This document shows positions 20,147 through 29,465 of a stretch of 64,000 bases of DNA, one piece after another (positions within the stretch are counted from its first letter, which is position 1; every line of letters starts with the position of its first letter). Source of the stretch: an uncultured Pelagibacteraceae bacterium. GTDB taxonomy: Bacteria; Pseudomonadota; Alphaproteobacteria; Pelagibacterales; Pelagibacteraceae. The notes below the pieces were generated by a model. It saw nothing but the letters and a program-made list of their open reading frames with translations. It did no database searches and was not told the DNA's origin. A program made the translations under genes and the position numbers. The stretch covers positions 1 through 64,000 of the forward strand of contig CACDRL010000004.1 of assembly GCA_902555435.1 (NCBI GenBank). The letters run 5' to 3'.

Positions 20147-20756
20147 GAACAAAAGTTTATTTATTAAAATTTTGACAATCTTTCTAGTGCACATTAATGC
20201 AAGTGCAATAGAAAAGGTTGTCTTATTTGGTGATAGTTTAATGGCTGGATACGGTCTACCTAAAGAACATCACTTATCAGTGGTATTAGAAGATAATTTT
20301 AAAAAAGATGGTTTAAATATAAAGATAATTAATGGCAGTGTTTCTGGTAGTACATCTTCAGGTGGATTGAATATTGCTGAATGGAGTTTATCTGAACCTG
20401 ATATCGACTTAATCATTTTAGGTTTAGGTGCCAATGATATGCTTAGAGGAATAAAACCAGAGGAAACTGAGAAAAATTTAGAAGAAATCATAAAGATAGC
20501 AAATAATAAAAAAATCAAAATTATTATTGCAGGAATGGTTGCTCCAACGACCCACGGCGCTGAATACAAAAAAGAGTTTGATGCAATTTATCCAAAACTA
20601 TCAAAAAAATATAATTTACCTTTGATTCCATTTTTACTTGAAGGAGTTGCGCTCAACCCAAGTTTAAATCAACAAGATGGAATTCATCCTAATAAAGATG
20701 GAACAATTAAATTAAGTGAAACTATTAAAAAAAGTATTATTAATATTATAAATTAA
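20145..20756 (+). CDS. tesA: Arylesterase/lysophospholipase (TesA-like GDSL esterase)
   Basis: FGDSLMAGYGL GDSL motif, GANDMLRG, DGIHPN; start MNKSLFIKILTIFLVHINA within the longer track ORF; divergent to ybbA-like gene. Confidence 0.88.
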   Translation: MNKSLFIKILTIFLVHINASAIEKVVLFGDSLMAGYGLPKEHHLSVVLEDNFKKDGLNIKIINGSVSGSTSSGGLNIAEWSLSEPDIDLIILGLGANDMLRGIKPEETEKNLEEIIKIANNKKIKIIIAGMVAPTTHGAEYKKEFDAIYPKLSKKYNLPLIPFLLEGVALNPSLNQQDGIHPNKDGTIKLSETIKKSIINIIN

Positions 20757-21209
20757 ATGAAAAAATTGCTAATAGTTATAAGTTTTTTTTGCTTTAGTTA
20801 TGCTAATGCACAAAATACAAACATTACTATAGACAAAAATTTTAAACTTACATGTGAATTTGAGAAAGTAATTTTAAAAAATCCAGATCATAACTTTGAA
20901 ACATTTACAAAAGATCAAATCAAGAGAGATGATATTAATAAACTTGTAATTGAGTCTAAATCACCAAATGTATTGAATATTAAAAATTTATCTAATTTTA
21001 TTGATAAAATTGAACTAGAGGTAAAAATTTCTAATAAAGATGTAGTTCTAATCCAAGCTTTTGATGATGATAAGAATTATTCAGAATCTGCTGTACTAAC
21101 AATCAAAACAGGTGAACTTATTCATGAAATTACAAAAAATATTAAACTGGAAGATAAAGAAAAGGATATTTCTTTTTATAGTTGTAAAAATATTAAACAA
21201 AACACATAA
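20757..21209 (+). CDS. Secreted hypothetical protein
   Basis: Signal peptide MKKLLIVISFFCFSYANAQ; no family recognised. Confidence 0.6.
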   Translation: MKKLLIVISFFCFSYANAQNTNITIDKNFKLTCEFEKVILKNPDHNFETFTKDQIKRDDINKLVIESKSPNVLNIKNLSNFIDKIELEVKISNKDVVLIQAFDDDKNYSESAVLTIKTGELIHEITKNIKLEDKEKDISFYSCKNIKQNT

Positions 21210-21249
21210 GAACAAAGACTCTATTTCTCTTATTTGGTAATATCTAATT

Positions 21250-21798
21250 ATGAAGAGAGTATTTTTAGTTTGTTTAATTTATTTATTATCTTTAACGAGT
21301 GCTTTTGCTAACGATAGAGATATTAGACTTAATCAATTGTTTAATGAACTAAAAGTTAATAAAGCAAAAGTTGCAGCTATTGTTGAGCAAGAAATATGGT
21401 CTTTATGGAGTACTCATCCAACTGATGAAAAACTTACAGCTCGTTTAGAAGAAGGTTCAATGTTTATAAGAAACCAACAGCCAAAAAGAGCAAGAGAAAT
21501 TTTTACCGAAGTAATAAAACTTGATGAAAATTGGGCTGAGGCTTGGAATAAAAGAGCAACTGTACTTTATATGTTAGGAGAATTTCAAAAATCACAAGAT
21601 GATATTGATAAAGTATTAGAATTAGAACCAAGACATTTTGGTGCCTTAGCAGGGCAGGGTTTAGTAAACATTCAGTTAAAAAATTTTGAAAAAGCAATTA
21701 GAAGCTACAAACAAGCTCAAGAGATTTATCCGTCCATGCAATCTCCAGAAATCATGATAAAACAAATCGAAGATTTGATGAAAGAACAAACAATTTAA
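21250..21798 (+). CDS. Secreted TPR-repeat protein
   Basis: Signal peptide; AEAWNKRATVLYMLGEFQKSQDDIDKVLELEPRHFGALAGQGLVNIQLKNFEKA. Confidence 0.85.
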   Translation: MKRVFLVCLIYLLSLTSAFANDRDIRLNQLFNELKVNKAKVAAIVEQEIWSLWSTHPTDEKLTARLEEGSMFIRNQQPKRAREIFTEVIKLDENWAEAWNKRATVLYMLGEFQKSQDDIDKVLELEPRHFGALAGQGLVNIQLKNFEKAIRSYKQAQEIYPSMQSPEIMIKQIEDLMKEQTI

Positions 21799-21799
21799 A

Positions 21800-22420
21800 A
21801 TGTGTGGACGATACGTTGTTAAAAATCCAGTTACTAAAACTAGTTCTCTAGTTAAATCTGTAATTCAGGTCGAGGATAATGAAAACTATAATGCACATCC
21901 TTATCAAAAACTTCCAGTTATAAAAAAATATAAAAATGGAAATACCTTAGAGGCTTTGAAATGGGGTTTAGTTCCAAGATGGGCAAAAGATAAAGATTTT
22001 AAAGCTCTGATTAATGCAAGATTAGAAACTATTGATGAAAAGGTTTCATTTAAAAAATTGATAAAAAACAATCGATGTGTTGCTGTTGCAGATGGTTTCT
22101 ATGAGTGGAAAAGGGAGGAGAAAGAAAAAACTCCTCATTACTTTACTCGTGAAGATACTAATACCATTTATTTTGCAGGCATATTTGAAGACGATCAGTT
22201 TTGTTTAATTACAGAAGAAGCAAAAGAAAATATTAAGGAAATTCATCACCGACAACCAGTTATTCTTAATCAAGCAGATGTTAACAGATATCTAAATTTA
22301 GAATTACAAGGATCAGCTTTTCTAAATGAACGTAAATCACCAGATCTTATATTTCATGAAGTTTCAAAAGATGTGAATAAGCCCACAAACAACAGCGCTT
22401 CTTTAATACAAAAAATATAA
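21800..22420 (+). CDS. SRAP/HMCES (YedK) family abasic-site processing protein
   Basis: N-terminal MCGRYV with catalytic Cys2, WGLVPRWAKD, NARLET, DGFYEWK. Confidence 0.92.
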   Translation: MCGRYVVKNPVTKTSSLVKSVIQVEDNENYNAHPYQKLPVIKKYKNGNTLEALKWGLVPRWAKDKDFKALINARLETIDEKVSFKKLIKNNRCVAVADGFYEWKREEKEKTPHYFTREDTNTIYFAGIFEDDQFCLITEEAKENIKEIHHRQPVILNQADVNRYLNLELQGSAFLNERKSPDLIFHEVSKDVNKPTNNSASLIQKI

Positions 22421-22422
22421 AT

Positions 22423-23718
22423 CTATTTTCTTTTATTTTTTTTAAACTTAAAGTTTTTAGGTCTTTTTCTATTTTTAAATTTTCTTTTATTATCTTTGTT
22501 TTCAAATTTTTTAAATTTTTTCTTTTTACTTAATTTATTGTTAGAAAATTTATTCTTAAATTTCTTTTTAAATTTATTTTTTTTATTAAATTTCTTACTC
22601 TTTTGACTGTTTGGTCTTGCTTCTTCTTTAACTTTAAAATCAGGATCTATTAATTTTTGTATAGATCTCCACATACTCCTGTCATTGTTCGTTAAAAAAG
22701 TTAAAGCTGACCCATCTTTTCCAGCACGACCAGTTCTACCTATTCGGTGAATATAATCCTCTGGAACTTGTGGAAGATCGTAATTGATTACATGTTTTAT
22801 AACTGGAATATCCAATCCTCTTGCCGCAACATCGGTTGCAATTAAAATTTTGCTATTACCATTTCTAAATCCTCTAATAACTCTGTCTCTTTTACTTTGT
22901 CTAAGATTTCCATGTATTGCATCAGCTTTATGACCATCATATTTTAATCTTTTTACAATTTTATCAGCACCATGTTTAGTTTTAACAAAAACTAAAATAG
23001 ATCCACTTCTTTCAACTAATTGGTTAATCAGTTCATGATATTTTTTGTCAGCTGTTATTTGAAAAGTTTCTTGTTTAATTTTTTCAATTGGAGTTGATAA
23101 AGACCCAACAGATACTCTTTCAGGATTATTAAGATATTTTTGTGAAATTTTTAGAATGTTTTCAGGTAAAGTTGCAGAAAATAATAATGTTTGATGATCT
23201 TTTGGAATAAATTTTAAAATCACTTCTATTTGAGGAGTAAATCCCATATCAAGCATTCGATCCGTTTCATCTAAAACTAGGTAATTTACTTTTGATAAGT
23301 TTAAGCTTTTACGTTCAATGTGATCGTTAATTCGTCCAGGAGTTCCAACTATTATTCTTGCTCTTTTTTTTAATTGTCTAAGTTGTTTTTGCATACTCTC
23401 ACCACCGATTAAAAGAGCATTACCAATTCCAATTTCTCTAATATTAAGTTTTAAAACAGTTTCCATTACCTGTGTTGCAAGTTCCCTTGTTGGACAAATT
23501 ATTAATGCCATTGCTTGCTTATCTTTTAAAAGCTTATTCAACATTGGGATTGTGAATGCTAGTGTTTTACCTGTACCTGTTTGAGCGGTACCCAAAACAT
23601 CTTTTCCTTCTAAGCTAATTGGTATTGATTGACTTTGAATAGGGGTTGGAGTTTTAAATTCAGCTAATTCGATTGATCTTTTTAGTTTATTTTCAATATT
23701 TAGATCAGAAAAGTTCAT
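22423..23718 (-). CDS. DEAD-box RNA helicase (RhlE-like) with Lys/Asn/Phe-rich basic tail
   Basis: AQTGTGKT, DETD, SAT, HRIGRTGRAG motifs. Confidence 0.93.
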   Translation of the reverse strand: MNFSDLNIENKLKRSIELAEFKTPTPIQSQSIPISLEGKDVLGTAQTGTGKTLAFTIPMLNKLLKDKQAMALIICPTRELATQVMETVLKLNIREIGIGNALLIGGESMQKQLRQLKKRARIIVGTPGRINDHIERKSLNLSKVNYLVLDETDRMLDMGFTPQIEVILKFIPKDHQTLLFSATLPENILKISQKYLNNPERVSVGSLSTPIEKIKQETFQITADKKYHELINQLVERSGSILVFVKTKHGADKIVKRLKYDGHKADAIHGNLRQSKRDRVIRGFRNGNSKILIATDVAARGLDIPVIKHVINYDLPQVPEDYIHRIGRTGRAGKDGSALTFLTNNDRSMWRSIQKLIDPDFKVKEEARPNSQKSKKFNKKNKFKKKFKNKFSNNKLSKKKKFKKFENKDNKRKFKNRKRPKNFKFKKNKRK

Positions 23719-23799
23719 TATGTTGGGAATGATATATTTAAGTAGTTGAGTGTCTGATTATATCTTTTTGGGCCAAATACAATAAATAGTTTGAGAGGA

Positions 23800-24285
23800 T
23801 TAATCTCTAAAGTTTACAAAGTCTATTGGAAGTCCAATATCAATAGCTTTAATTGCAGCTATAGCCTCTTGAAGATCATCTCTTTTTTTTCCATCTACTC
23901 TTAATTCATCACCTTGAATTTTAACCTGAATCTTAAGTTTAAGTTTTTTAATATCAGCAATAACTTTTTTTGCATTTTCTTGGCTAATACCTTCTTTAAG
24001 TTCACTTACTTGTCGAATTGCTCCACCTGAAGCACCCTCTGAACTTTTAACTTCTAAAACTCTTGGATCTACTTTTCTTCTTACCAAATGTGTTTGTAAT
24101 AATTCATTGACTTGCTTTAATTTTAATTCATCTGGAGCATTGGTGGTAACTGATTTATCTTTTCGCTCTATAGTGATGTGAAGTCCTTTAAAATCATATC
24201 GATTGCTTATTTCTCTCAAGCAATTTGCTAAAGCATTATCAAATTCTTGATAATTAATTTTGCTAATTACATCAAATGAGGGCAT
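23800..24285 (-). CDS. yajQ: YajQ family nucleotide-binding protein
   Basis: MPSFDVISKINYQEFDNAL, RYDFKG, full YajQ-type sequence. Confidence 0.93.
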   Translation of the reverse strand: MPSFDVISKINYQEFDNALANCLREISNRYDFKGLHITIERKDKSVTTNAPDELKLKQVNELLQTHLVRRKVDPRVLEVKSSEGASGGAIRQVSELKEGISQENAKKVIADIKKLKLKIQVKIQGDELRVDGKKRDDLQEAIAAIKAIDIGLPIDFVNFRD

Positions 24286-24370
24286 AATTAATTTATAATA
24301 TAATCTATTTTTTATTAAATAAAATTAAAGATAATATTGTATAAAAAAATTAAGTTTTAAGGAGATATTG

Positions 24371-24823
24371 ATGTTGAAAGTATATTTAGCAGGAGAAATT
24401 CATACTAACTGGCGTGATGAAATCATTGATGAATGTAAAAAACAAAATTTAGACATTCAATTTTCATCTCCTGTAACTGATCATGCTTCCTCAGATGATT
24501 GTGGAGTTGAAATCTTAGGTCCTGAGGAGAAAAATTTTTGGAAAGATCGAAAAGGGGCAAATATCAATTCAATTAGAACTAAAAAATCGATTAAAGATTG
24601 CGATGTGATCATTGTTAAATTTGGTGAAAAATACAAACAATGGAATGCTGCATTTGATGCGGGGTATGCGGCCGCTTTAAATAAATCAATAATTATAATT
24701 CATAATGAAGAGCACCAACATGCTTTAAAAGAAGTAGATGCTGCTGCAGCTGCTGTTGCTTCAGATCAAAAACAAGCAGTTAGAATATTAAAATATGTAT
24801 TAAGTGGTTCACTTGATAAATGA
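24371..24823 (+). CDS. YtoQ family protein
   Basis: VYLAGEIHTNWRDEI, ADVIIVKFGEKYKQWNAAFDAGYAAAL-type sequence. Confidence 0.85.
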   Translation: MLKVYLAGEIHTNWRDEIIDECKKQNLDIQFSSPVTDHASSDDCGVEILGPEEKNFWKDRKGANINSIRTKKSIKDCDVIIVKFGEKYKQWNAAFDAGYAAALNKSIIIIHNEEHQHALKEVDAAAAAVASDQKQAVRILKYVLSGSLDK

Positions 24824-26166
24824 ATAATGTTTATCATCAAGATATATATCAATTTAACAAACCTGTTAGTAGTTACTGGGAAGCAACATCAAGTGAAAAT
24901 TTAAACTTAGATAAACTTCAAAAAGATATTGGTTCAGAAATAGTGGTTATAGGTGGTGGATATACTGGTTTACTTTGTGCAATTAACTTAATTGAAAATT
25001 ATAACTTAGATGTGGTTTTGGTTGAGGCTGGAAAAGTAGGCTGGGGTGCCTCTTCTCGTAATGCAGGATTTTGCTGTCTTCCTCCAAGCAAAATGTCTTA
25101 TAAAAAAATGCAATCTGTTTATGGAACAGAAGAAACTAGAAAATTTTTTAAAAACTCTGTTGAAGGGGCAAATTATACCAAAGAATTAATTGATAATTAT
25201 AATATTGATTGTGATGTAACAGGTGAAAATAATTTTGTAGTAGCTCATCATAAAAACAAATTTGATCAAATAAAAGAACAAGCTGAAGTTTATAAATCTG
25301 AATTTGGAATTGAAACCAAAGTTTATTCAAAAGAAGAATTTGATGAAGTAGGCCATAGCGGAACTGAGCAATTTGGAGCTTTTTCATATAAACCTGGATT
25401 TGCAATCAATCCTTTAAAATTTGTAAATGGACTTGCAAAACATGCTTTATCTAAAAGGTTAAAGATGTATGAACATACAAAAGTTGAAAAAATTGAAAAA
25501 GAGAATGGTTCTTATCTCTTAAGAACCAGCGAAGGATCAATAAAGACAAAAAAAATAGTTGTTGCAACTAATGGATTTTATCAAGAAGGATTAATTCCTG
25601 AAATGGATGGAAGAGTATTACCTGTTGTTTCAAATATCATTGTAACAAGACCACTTACAAATGAAGAGCTTAGCTTACATAACTTTAATACTTATGCTCC
25701 AATAGCTAATTCCAAAAATCTTTTGTATTATTACCGTAAGTTACCTGATAATAGAATTTTATTTGGTACTAGAGGAGATTTTGAAGGAAGTGATCAATCA
25801 AATCAAAATAGAGCAAATGAAATGGAGAAATTTTTAAAAAATATTTTTCCTAAATGGAGCAATGTTACAATTGATTATAATTGGAGAGGTTTGATTGCAT
25901 TATCTCAAAAGCTTACTCCTTCAATTGGTAAAATTGATAATGAAGAGATTTATTATGGATTTGGATATAGCGGCGTAGGGGTTAGTGCTGCTCCTTGGAC
26001 TGGAAAACAATTGTCTAAGTTAGTATTTTCATCAAATAGTAAAGACCTCGATATTTCAAAAATTTATAATGGTTTACCTAAGAAATTTATTTTTCCACAA
26101 TTAAGAGTATTTTATTTTAAATTAGCAGTTTGGTTTTATAGATTTAAAGATAAATTCAATATTTAA
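24820..26166 (+). CDS. FAD-dependent oxidoreductase (DAO family; gamma-glutamylputrescine oxidase-like)
   Basis: VVIGGGYTGLLCAINL, GWGASSRNAGF, C-terminal GFGYSGVGVSAAPWTGK. Confidence 0.85.
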   Translation: MNNVYHQDIYQFNKPVSSYWEATSSENLNLDKLQKDIGSEIVVIGGGYTGLLCAINLIENYNLDVVLVEAGKVGWGASSRNAGFCCLPPSKMSYKKMQSVYGTEETRKFFKNSVEGANYTKELIDNYNIDCDVTGENNFVVAHHKNKFDQIKEQAEVYKSEFGIETKVYSKEEFDEVGHSGTEQFGAFSYKPGFAINPLKFVNGLAKHALSKRLKMYEHTKVEKIEKENGSYLLRTSEGSIKTKKIVVATNGFYQEGLIPEMDGRVLPVVSNIIVTRPLTNEELSLHNFNTYAPIANSKNLLYYYRKLPDNRILFGTRGDFEGSDQSNQNRANEMEKFLKNIFPKWSNVTIDYNWRGLIALSQKLTPSIGKIDNEEIYYGFGYSGVGVSAAPWTGKQLSKLVFSSNSKDLDISKIYNGLPKKFIFPQLRVFYFKLAVWFYRFKDKFNI

Positions 26167-26245
26167 TTTTTAAGACAAAAAGCGTCAATATTACTAATGA
26201 TTGTTAGGTTGTTAATGGTCTTATATTCATTTAAAATGTTACTTA

Positions 26246-27358
26246 ATGCTTAGTTATATAATACCTTTTTTAATTCTGATTTTAGTAGTTGTATTTATTC
26301 ACGAATATGGACACTATTATTTTGCTAGAAAATATGGAGTTGGGGTTACTGATTTTTCTATTGGATTTGGTAAAGAATTATTTGGTTGGAATGATAAACA
26401 TGGAACTAGATGGAAAGTCTGTGCAATACCATTAGGTGGATATGTTAAATTTTTTGGAGATCGTAATGTTTATTCACAAGCTGATCATGAAGAAATTTTA
26501 GAAAAATATAATGAAGAAGAACGTGATAAATTATTTATTTTAAAACCTTTATATCAAAGAGTATTAATTGTATTTGGCGGTCCTTTAGCAAACTTTCTAT
26601 TAGCTTTAGCAATCTTTTTTTGTATTTATACTTTCGTAGGAAAAGATTTTACTCCTGCAGTTATCAGTGAAGTTCAAAAGGATAGTCCCGCAATGGTTGG
26701 GGGGTTAAAAAACCAAGATATTATTTTAGAAATTGATGGCAATGAAGTTAAAAGCATCATGGAAGTTTCTAAATATATTACAATGTCAACAGCAGACTTT
26801 ATAGATTTTAAAGTTAAGCGTTCATATGAAGAATTAATTTTAAAAATAAAACCAAACATTGTTGAAGGTGAGGATGGTTTAGGAAATAAAATTAATAAAA
26901 GAATGGTTGGTATAAAACTAAGTGCTTATAATGATAAAATTAATCATGTTAAATTAGGACCAGCACAAGCATTATATCATGCAGCAAACGAAGTTTATTT
27001 TGTAAGTGTTTCATCTTTAAAATACATCGGTGGAATGATCATGGGAAAAGCAGATACTTCCCAACTTGGTGGACCAATTAGAATTGCAAAGATATCAGGG
27101 CAAGTTGCAACTTTTGGAGTGTTAGCTTTCATTAGTATGATGGCTTATATTTCGATAAGTTTAGGGTTAATTAATTTGTTTCCTATACCAATGTTAGATG
27201 GTGGACACTTAATGTTTTATGCATTTGAAAAAATTTTAGGAAGACCTTTGTCTCAAAAAACACAAGAAGGCTTTTTTCGAATCGGGTTGTTTTTGTTGCT
27301 ATCATTGATGTTTTTCACCACATTTAATGATCTAAAAGACCTTGGTTTATTTAGATAA
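26246..27358 (+). CDS. rseP: RIP metalloprotease RseP (site-2 protease)
   Basis: FIHEYGHY (HExxH), PDZ region, LGLINLFPIPMLDGGHL. Confidence 0.93.
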   Translation: MLSYIIPFLILILVVVFIHEYGHYYFARKYGVGVTDFSIGFGKELFGWNDKHGTRWKVCAIPLGGYVKFFGDRNVYSQADHEEILEKYNEEERDKLFILKPLYQRVLIVFGGPLANFLLALAIFFCIYTFVGKDFTPAVISEVQKDSPAMVGGLKNQDIILEIDGNEVKSIMEVSKYITMSTADFIDFKVKRSYEELILKIKPNIVEGEDGLGNKINKRMVGIKLSAYNDKINHVKLGPAQALYHAANEVYFVSVSSLKYIGGMIMGKADTSQLGGPIRIAKISGQVATFGVLAFISMMAYISISLGLINLFPIPMLDGGHLMFYAFEKILGRPLSQKTQEGFFRIGLFLLLSLMFFTTFNDLKDLGLFR

Positions 27359-27515
27359 TTTAATTTTCTAAGTTGTTAAAAAGACAAGTAAAATCAACAT
27401 TAATTTAAATTAAAACAAGATATTGTGTGTCTTAAAAAAAATGACACTAAAAAAAAGCTTGATTTATCAACGTTTATGACAAGTATAAATATTAACCAAC
27501 AAAACCGGAGCTAAA

Positions 27516-27791
27516 ATGAACAAAAAACAACTAATTGCTAAGCTTTCTGGCTCATTAAACTTGAGCAAAGCAGATGCTGAGCGAACTTTTGATACAATTA
27601 CCAACACTATTTTAGATGCTCTAAAAGGTGATGATTCAGTGAAAATTGCTGGATTTGGTACGTACAAAGTAGCTAAGCGAAAAGCTAGAGTTGGAAGAAA
27701 CCCAAGAACTGGTGAGCAGATTCAAATTGCTGCTTCTCAGAAAGTAAAATTCTTACCAGCGAAAGCTTTAAAAGAAGTATTCAATAGATAA
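27516..27791 (+). CDS. HU/IHF family DNA-binding protein
   Basis: MNKKQLIAKLSG...GFGTYKVAKRKARVGRNPRTGE. Confidence 0.95.
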   Translation: MNKKQLIAKLSGSLNLSKADAERTFDTITNTILDALKGDDSVKIAGFGTYKVAKRKARVGRNPRTGEQIQIAASQKVKFLPAKALKEVFNR

Positions 27792-27799
27792 TTTTTTTT

Positions 27800-27840
27800 A
27801 ACAGCCCTAAACGATTGTAAAAAACACGTTTAGGGCTGTT
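27800..27840 (+). other. Perfect 14-bp stem-loop downstream of the HU gene
   Basis: AACAGCCCTAAACG/CGTTTAGGGCTGTT with 13-nt loop; T run is before, not after, the stem. Confidence 0.75.
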
Positions 27841-27936
27841 ACTATATGCAAATACTGCATACCCAATTTTCCTAATCAGCGTTAGTTTTAAAAATTAATA
27901 AAACTATAAGACACCACTTAAACAAGTGGAGGTCTA

Positions 27937-29238
27937 ATGACTAAAATAATAAAAAAAATATCAGCACCGCTTCTAAGTTTAATATTTTTATTAAACATGA
28001 GTAGTGCCGGTATGGCAGAGACAACTGTCTCTGGAGAAGTTCAAGCGATTTTTAACTCGCTTCTATTTTTAATTTGTGGTTTCCTTGTCATGTTCATGGC
28101 AGCGGGTTTTGCGATGCTAGAATCTGGTATGGTAACTTCAAAAAGTGTATCAGTAATTTGTGCTAAAAATATAGGTCTATATTCAATCGCCGGAATTATG
28201 TTTTGGCTTTTTGGTTATAACTTAGCTTATGGAATTCCTGAAGGGGGATACATCGGAACATTTACACCTTGGTCAGATGCAAGTGCAGTTGATACAGGTT
28301 ATGCAGATGGATCAGACTGGTTCTTCCAAATGGTATTCTGTGCAACAACAGTTTCAATTTGTTCAGGTGCTATGGCTGAAAGAATTAAGTTATGGCCGTT
28401 TTTCTTATTTGCAGCTATTTTAGCTGGAATTATTTATCCAATCGTTATGGGTTGGCAATGGGGTGGAGGCTGGTTAGCAGAACTAGGCTTCTCTGATTTT
28501 GCTGGTTCTACATTAGTACACTCAACAGGTGGTGCAGCTGCTTTAGCAGGTATCATGTTGCTAGGTGCTAGATATGGAAGATTTGATAGCAAAGGTGAGG
28601 CGAAAGCAATTAAACCTTTTGCTGCTTCTTCAATTCCATTAGTAACTGTTGGAGTATTTATATTATGGTTAGGTTGGTTTGGATTCAATGGTGGATCTCA
28701 ACTAGCTATAGGAACATTTGATGATGCAGTTGCTGTATCAAGTATATTTATTAATACTAATCTTGCTGCTTGTGGTGGTGTTATGGCTGCTGCAATAATT
28801 ACAAGGTTAATGTTTGGTAAAACAGATGTAATTCAAATGTTAAACGGAGCAATCGGTGGTCTTGTAGCTGTTACAGCTGAACCATTAGCACCATCACCTT
28901 TAGCAGCAATCTTCATTGGAGCTGTAGGTGGATTGATCGTAGTATTTGGAACTAAATTATTATTTAGCTTTAAACTTGACGATGTAGTTGGTGCAATTCC
29001 AGCTCACATGTTCGCTGGTATTTGGGGAACATTAGCAGTGCCATTAACAAATGCTGATGCATCGTTTAGTGCACAATTAATTGGTGTACTTTCAATTAAC
29101 ATTTTTGTGTTTGCTGTGTCCTATATAATCTGGTCAATAATGAAAGCAACGTTTGGTATTAGATTAAGTAAAGAAGCTGAAACCAAAGGTACTGACGTTA
29201 CAGAAACAGGAGTAATCGCTTACGCAATACGTGACTAA
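27937..29238 (+). CDS. amtB: Ammonium transporter (first copy)
   Basis: Amt motifs FAMLESGMV, GWQWGGGWL, DFAGSTLVHSTGG; signal peptide. Confidence 0.95.
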   Translation: MTKIIKKISAPLLSLIFLLNMSSAGMAETTVSGEVQAIFNSLLFLICGFLVMFMAAGFAMLESGMVTSKSVSVICAKNIGLYSIAGIMFWLFGYNLAYGIPEGGYIGTFTPWSDASAVDTGYADGSDWFFQMVFCATTVSICSGAMAERIKLWPFFLFAAILAGIIYPIVMGWQWGGGWLAELGFSDFAGSTLVHSTGGAAALAGIMLLGARYGRFDSKGEAKAIKPFAASSIPLVTVGVFILWLGWFGFNGGSQLAIGTFDDAVAVSSIFINTNLAACGGVMAAAIITRLMFGKTDVIQMLNGAIGGLVAVTAEPLAPSPLAAIFIGAVGGLIVVFGTKLLFSFKLDDVVGAIPAHMFAGIWGTLAVPLTNADASFSAQLIGVLSINIFVFAVSYIIWSIMKATFGIRLSKEAETKGTDVTETGVIAYAIRD

Positions 29239-29251
29239 TTGCATGCAATAT

Positions 29252-29296
29252 AGGGGCTCTTCGATCTCCATGTCGTTATCTCATTGAAGAGCCTCT
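29252..29296 (+). other. Strong intergenic hairpin between amtB paralogs
   Basis: AGGGGCTCTTCGAT / ATTGAAGAGCCTCT, 14-bp stem with G.U pairs, no adjacent T tract. Confidence 0.75.
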
Positions 29297-29340
29297 AAAT
29301 AAAGAATTAACTTATCTCTCTCTCTAGTTAGTTAATAACC

Positions 29341-29369
29341 AAAGGCCCCAGAAATGGGGCCTTTTTTTT
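29341..29369 (+). terminator. Rho-independent terminator
   Basis: AAAGGCCCC-AGAAAT-GGGGCCTTT followed by T run. Confidence 0.92.
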
Positions 29370-29465
29370 GCACATATGCTTATTTCTCATAACTCTTTTG
29401 TCTTATCTGCAGTACTTAAAATTTAAATGTTTATTAAAACGACCAGATTAAAAAAAGGAGAGATA

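Noticed and set aside
22423-22620. Low-complexity A/T-rich stretch possibly non-coding
   Set aside because: It is the in-frame Lys/Asn/Phe-rich C-terminal tail of the DEAD-box helicase
28229-28688. ORFs 28229..28423 (+) and 28434..28688 (-) overlapping amtB
   Set aside because: Out-of-frame shadows of the amtB coding sequence
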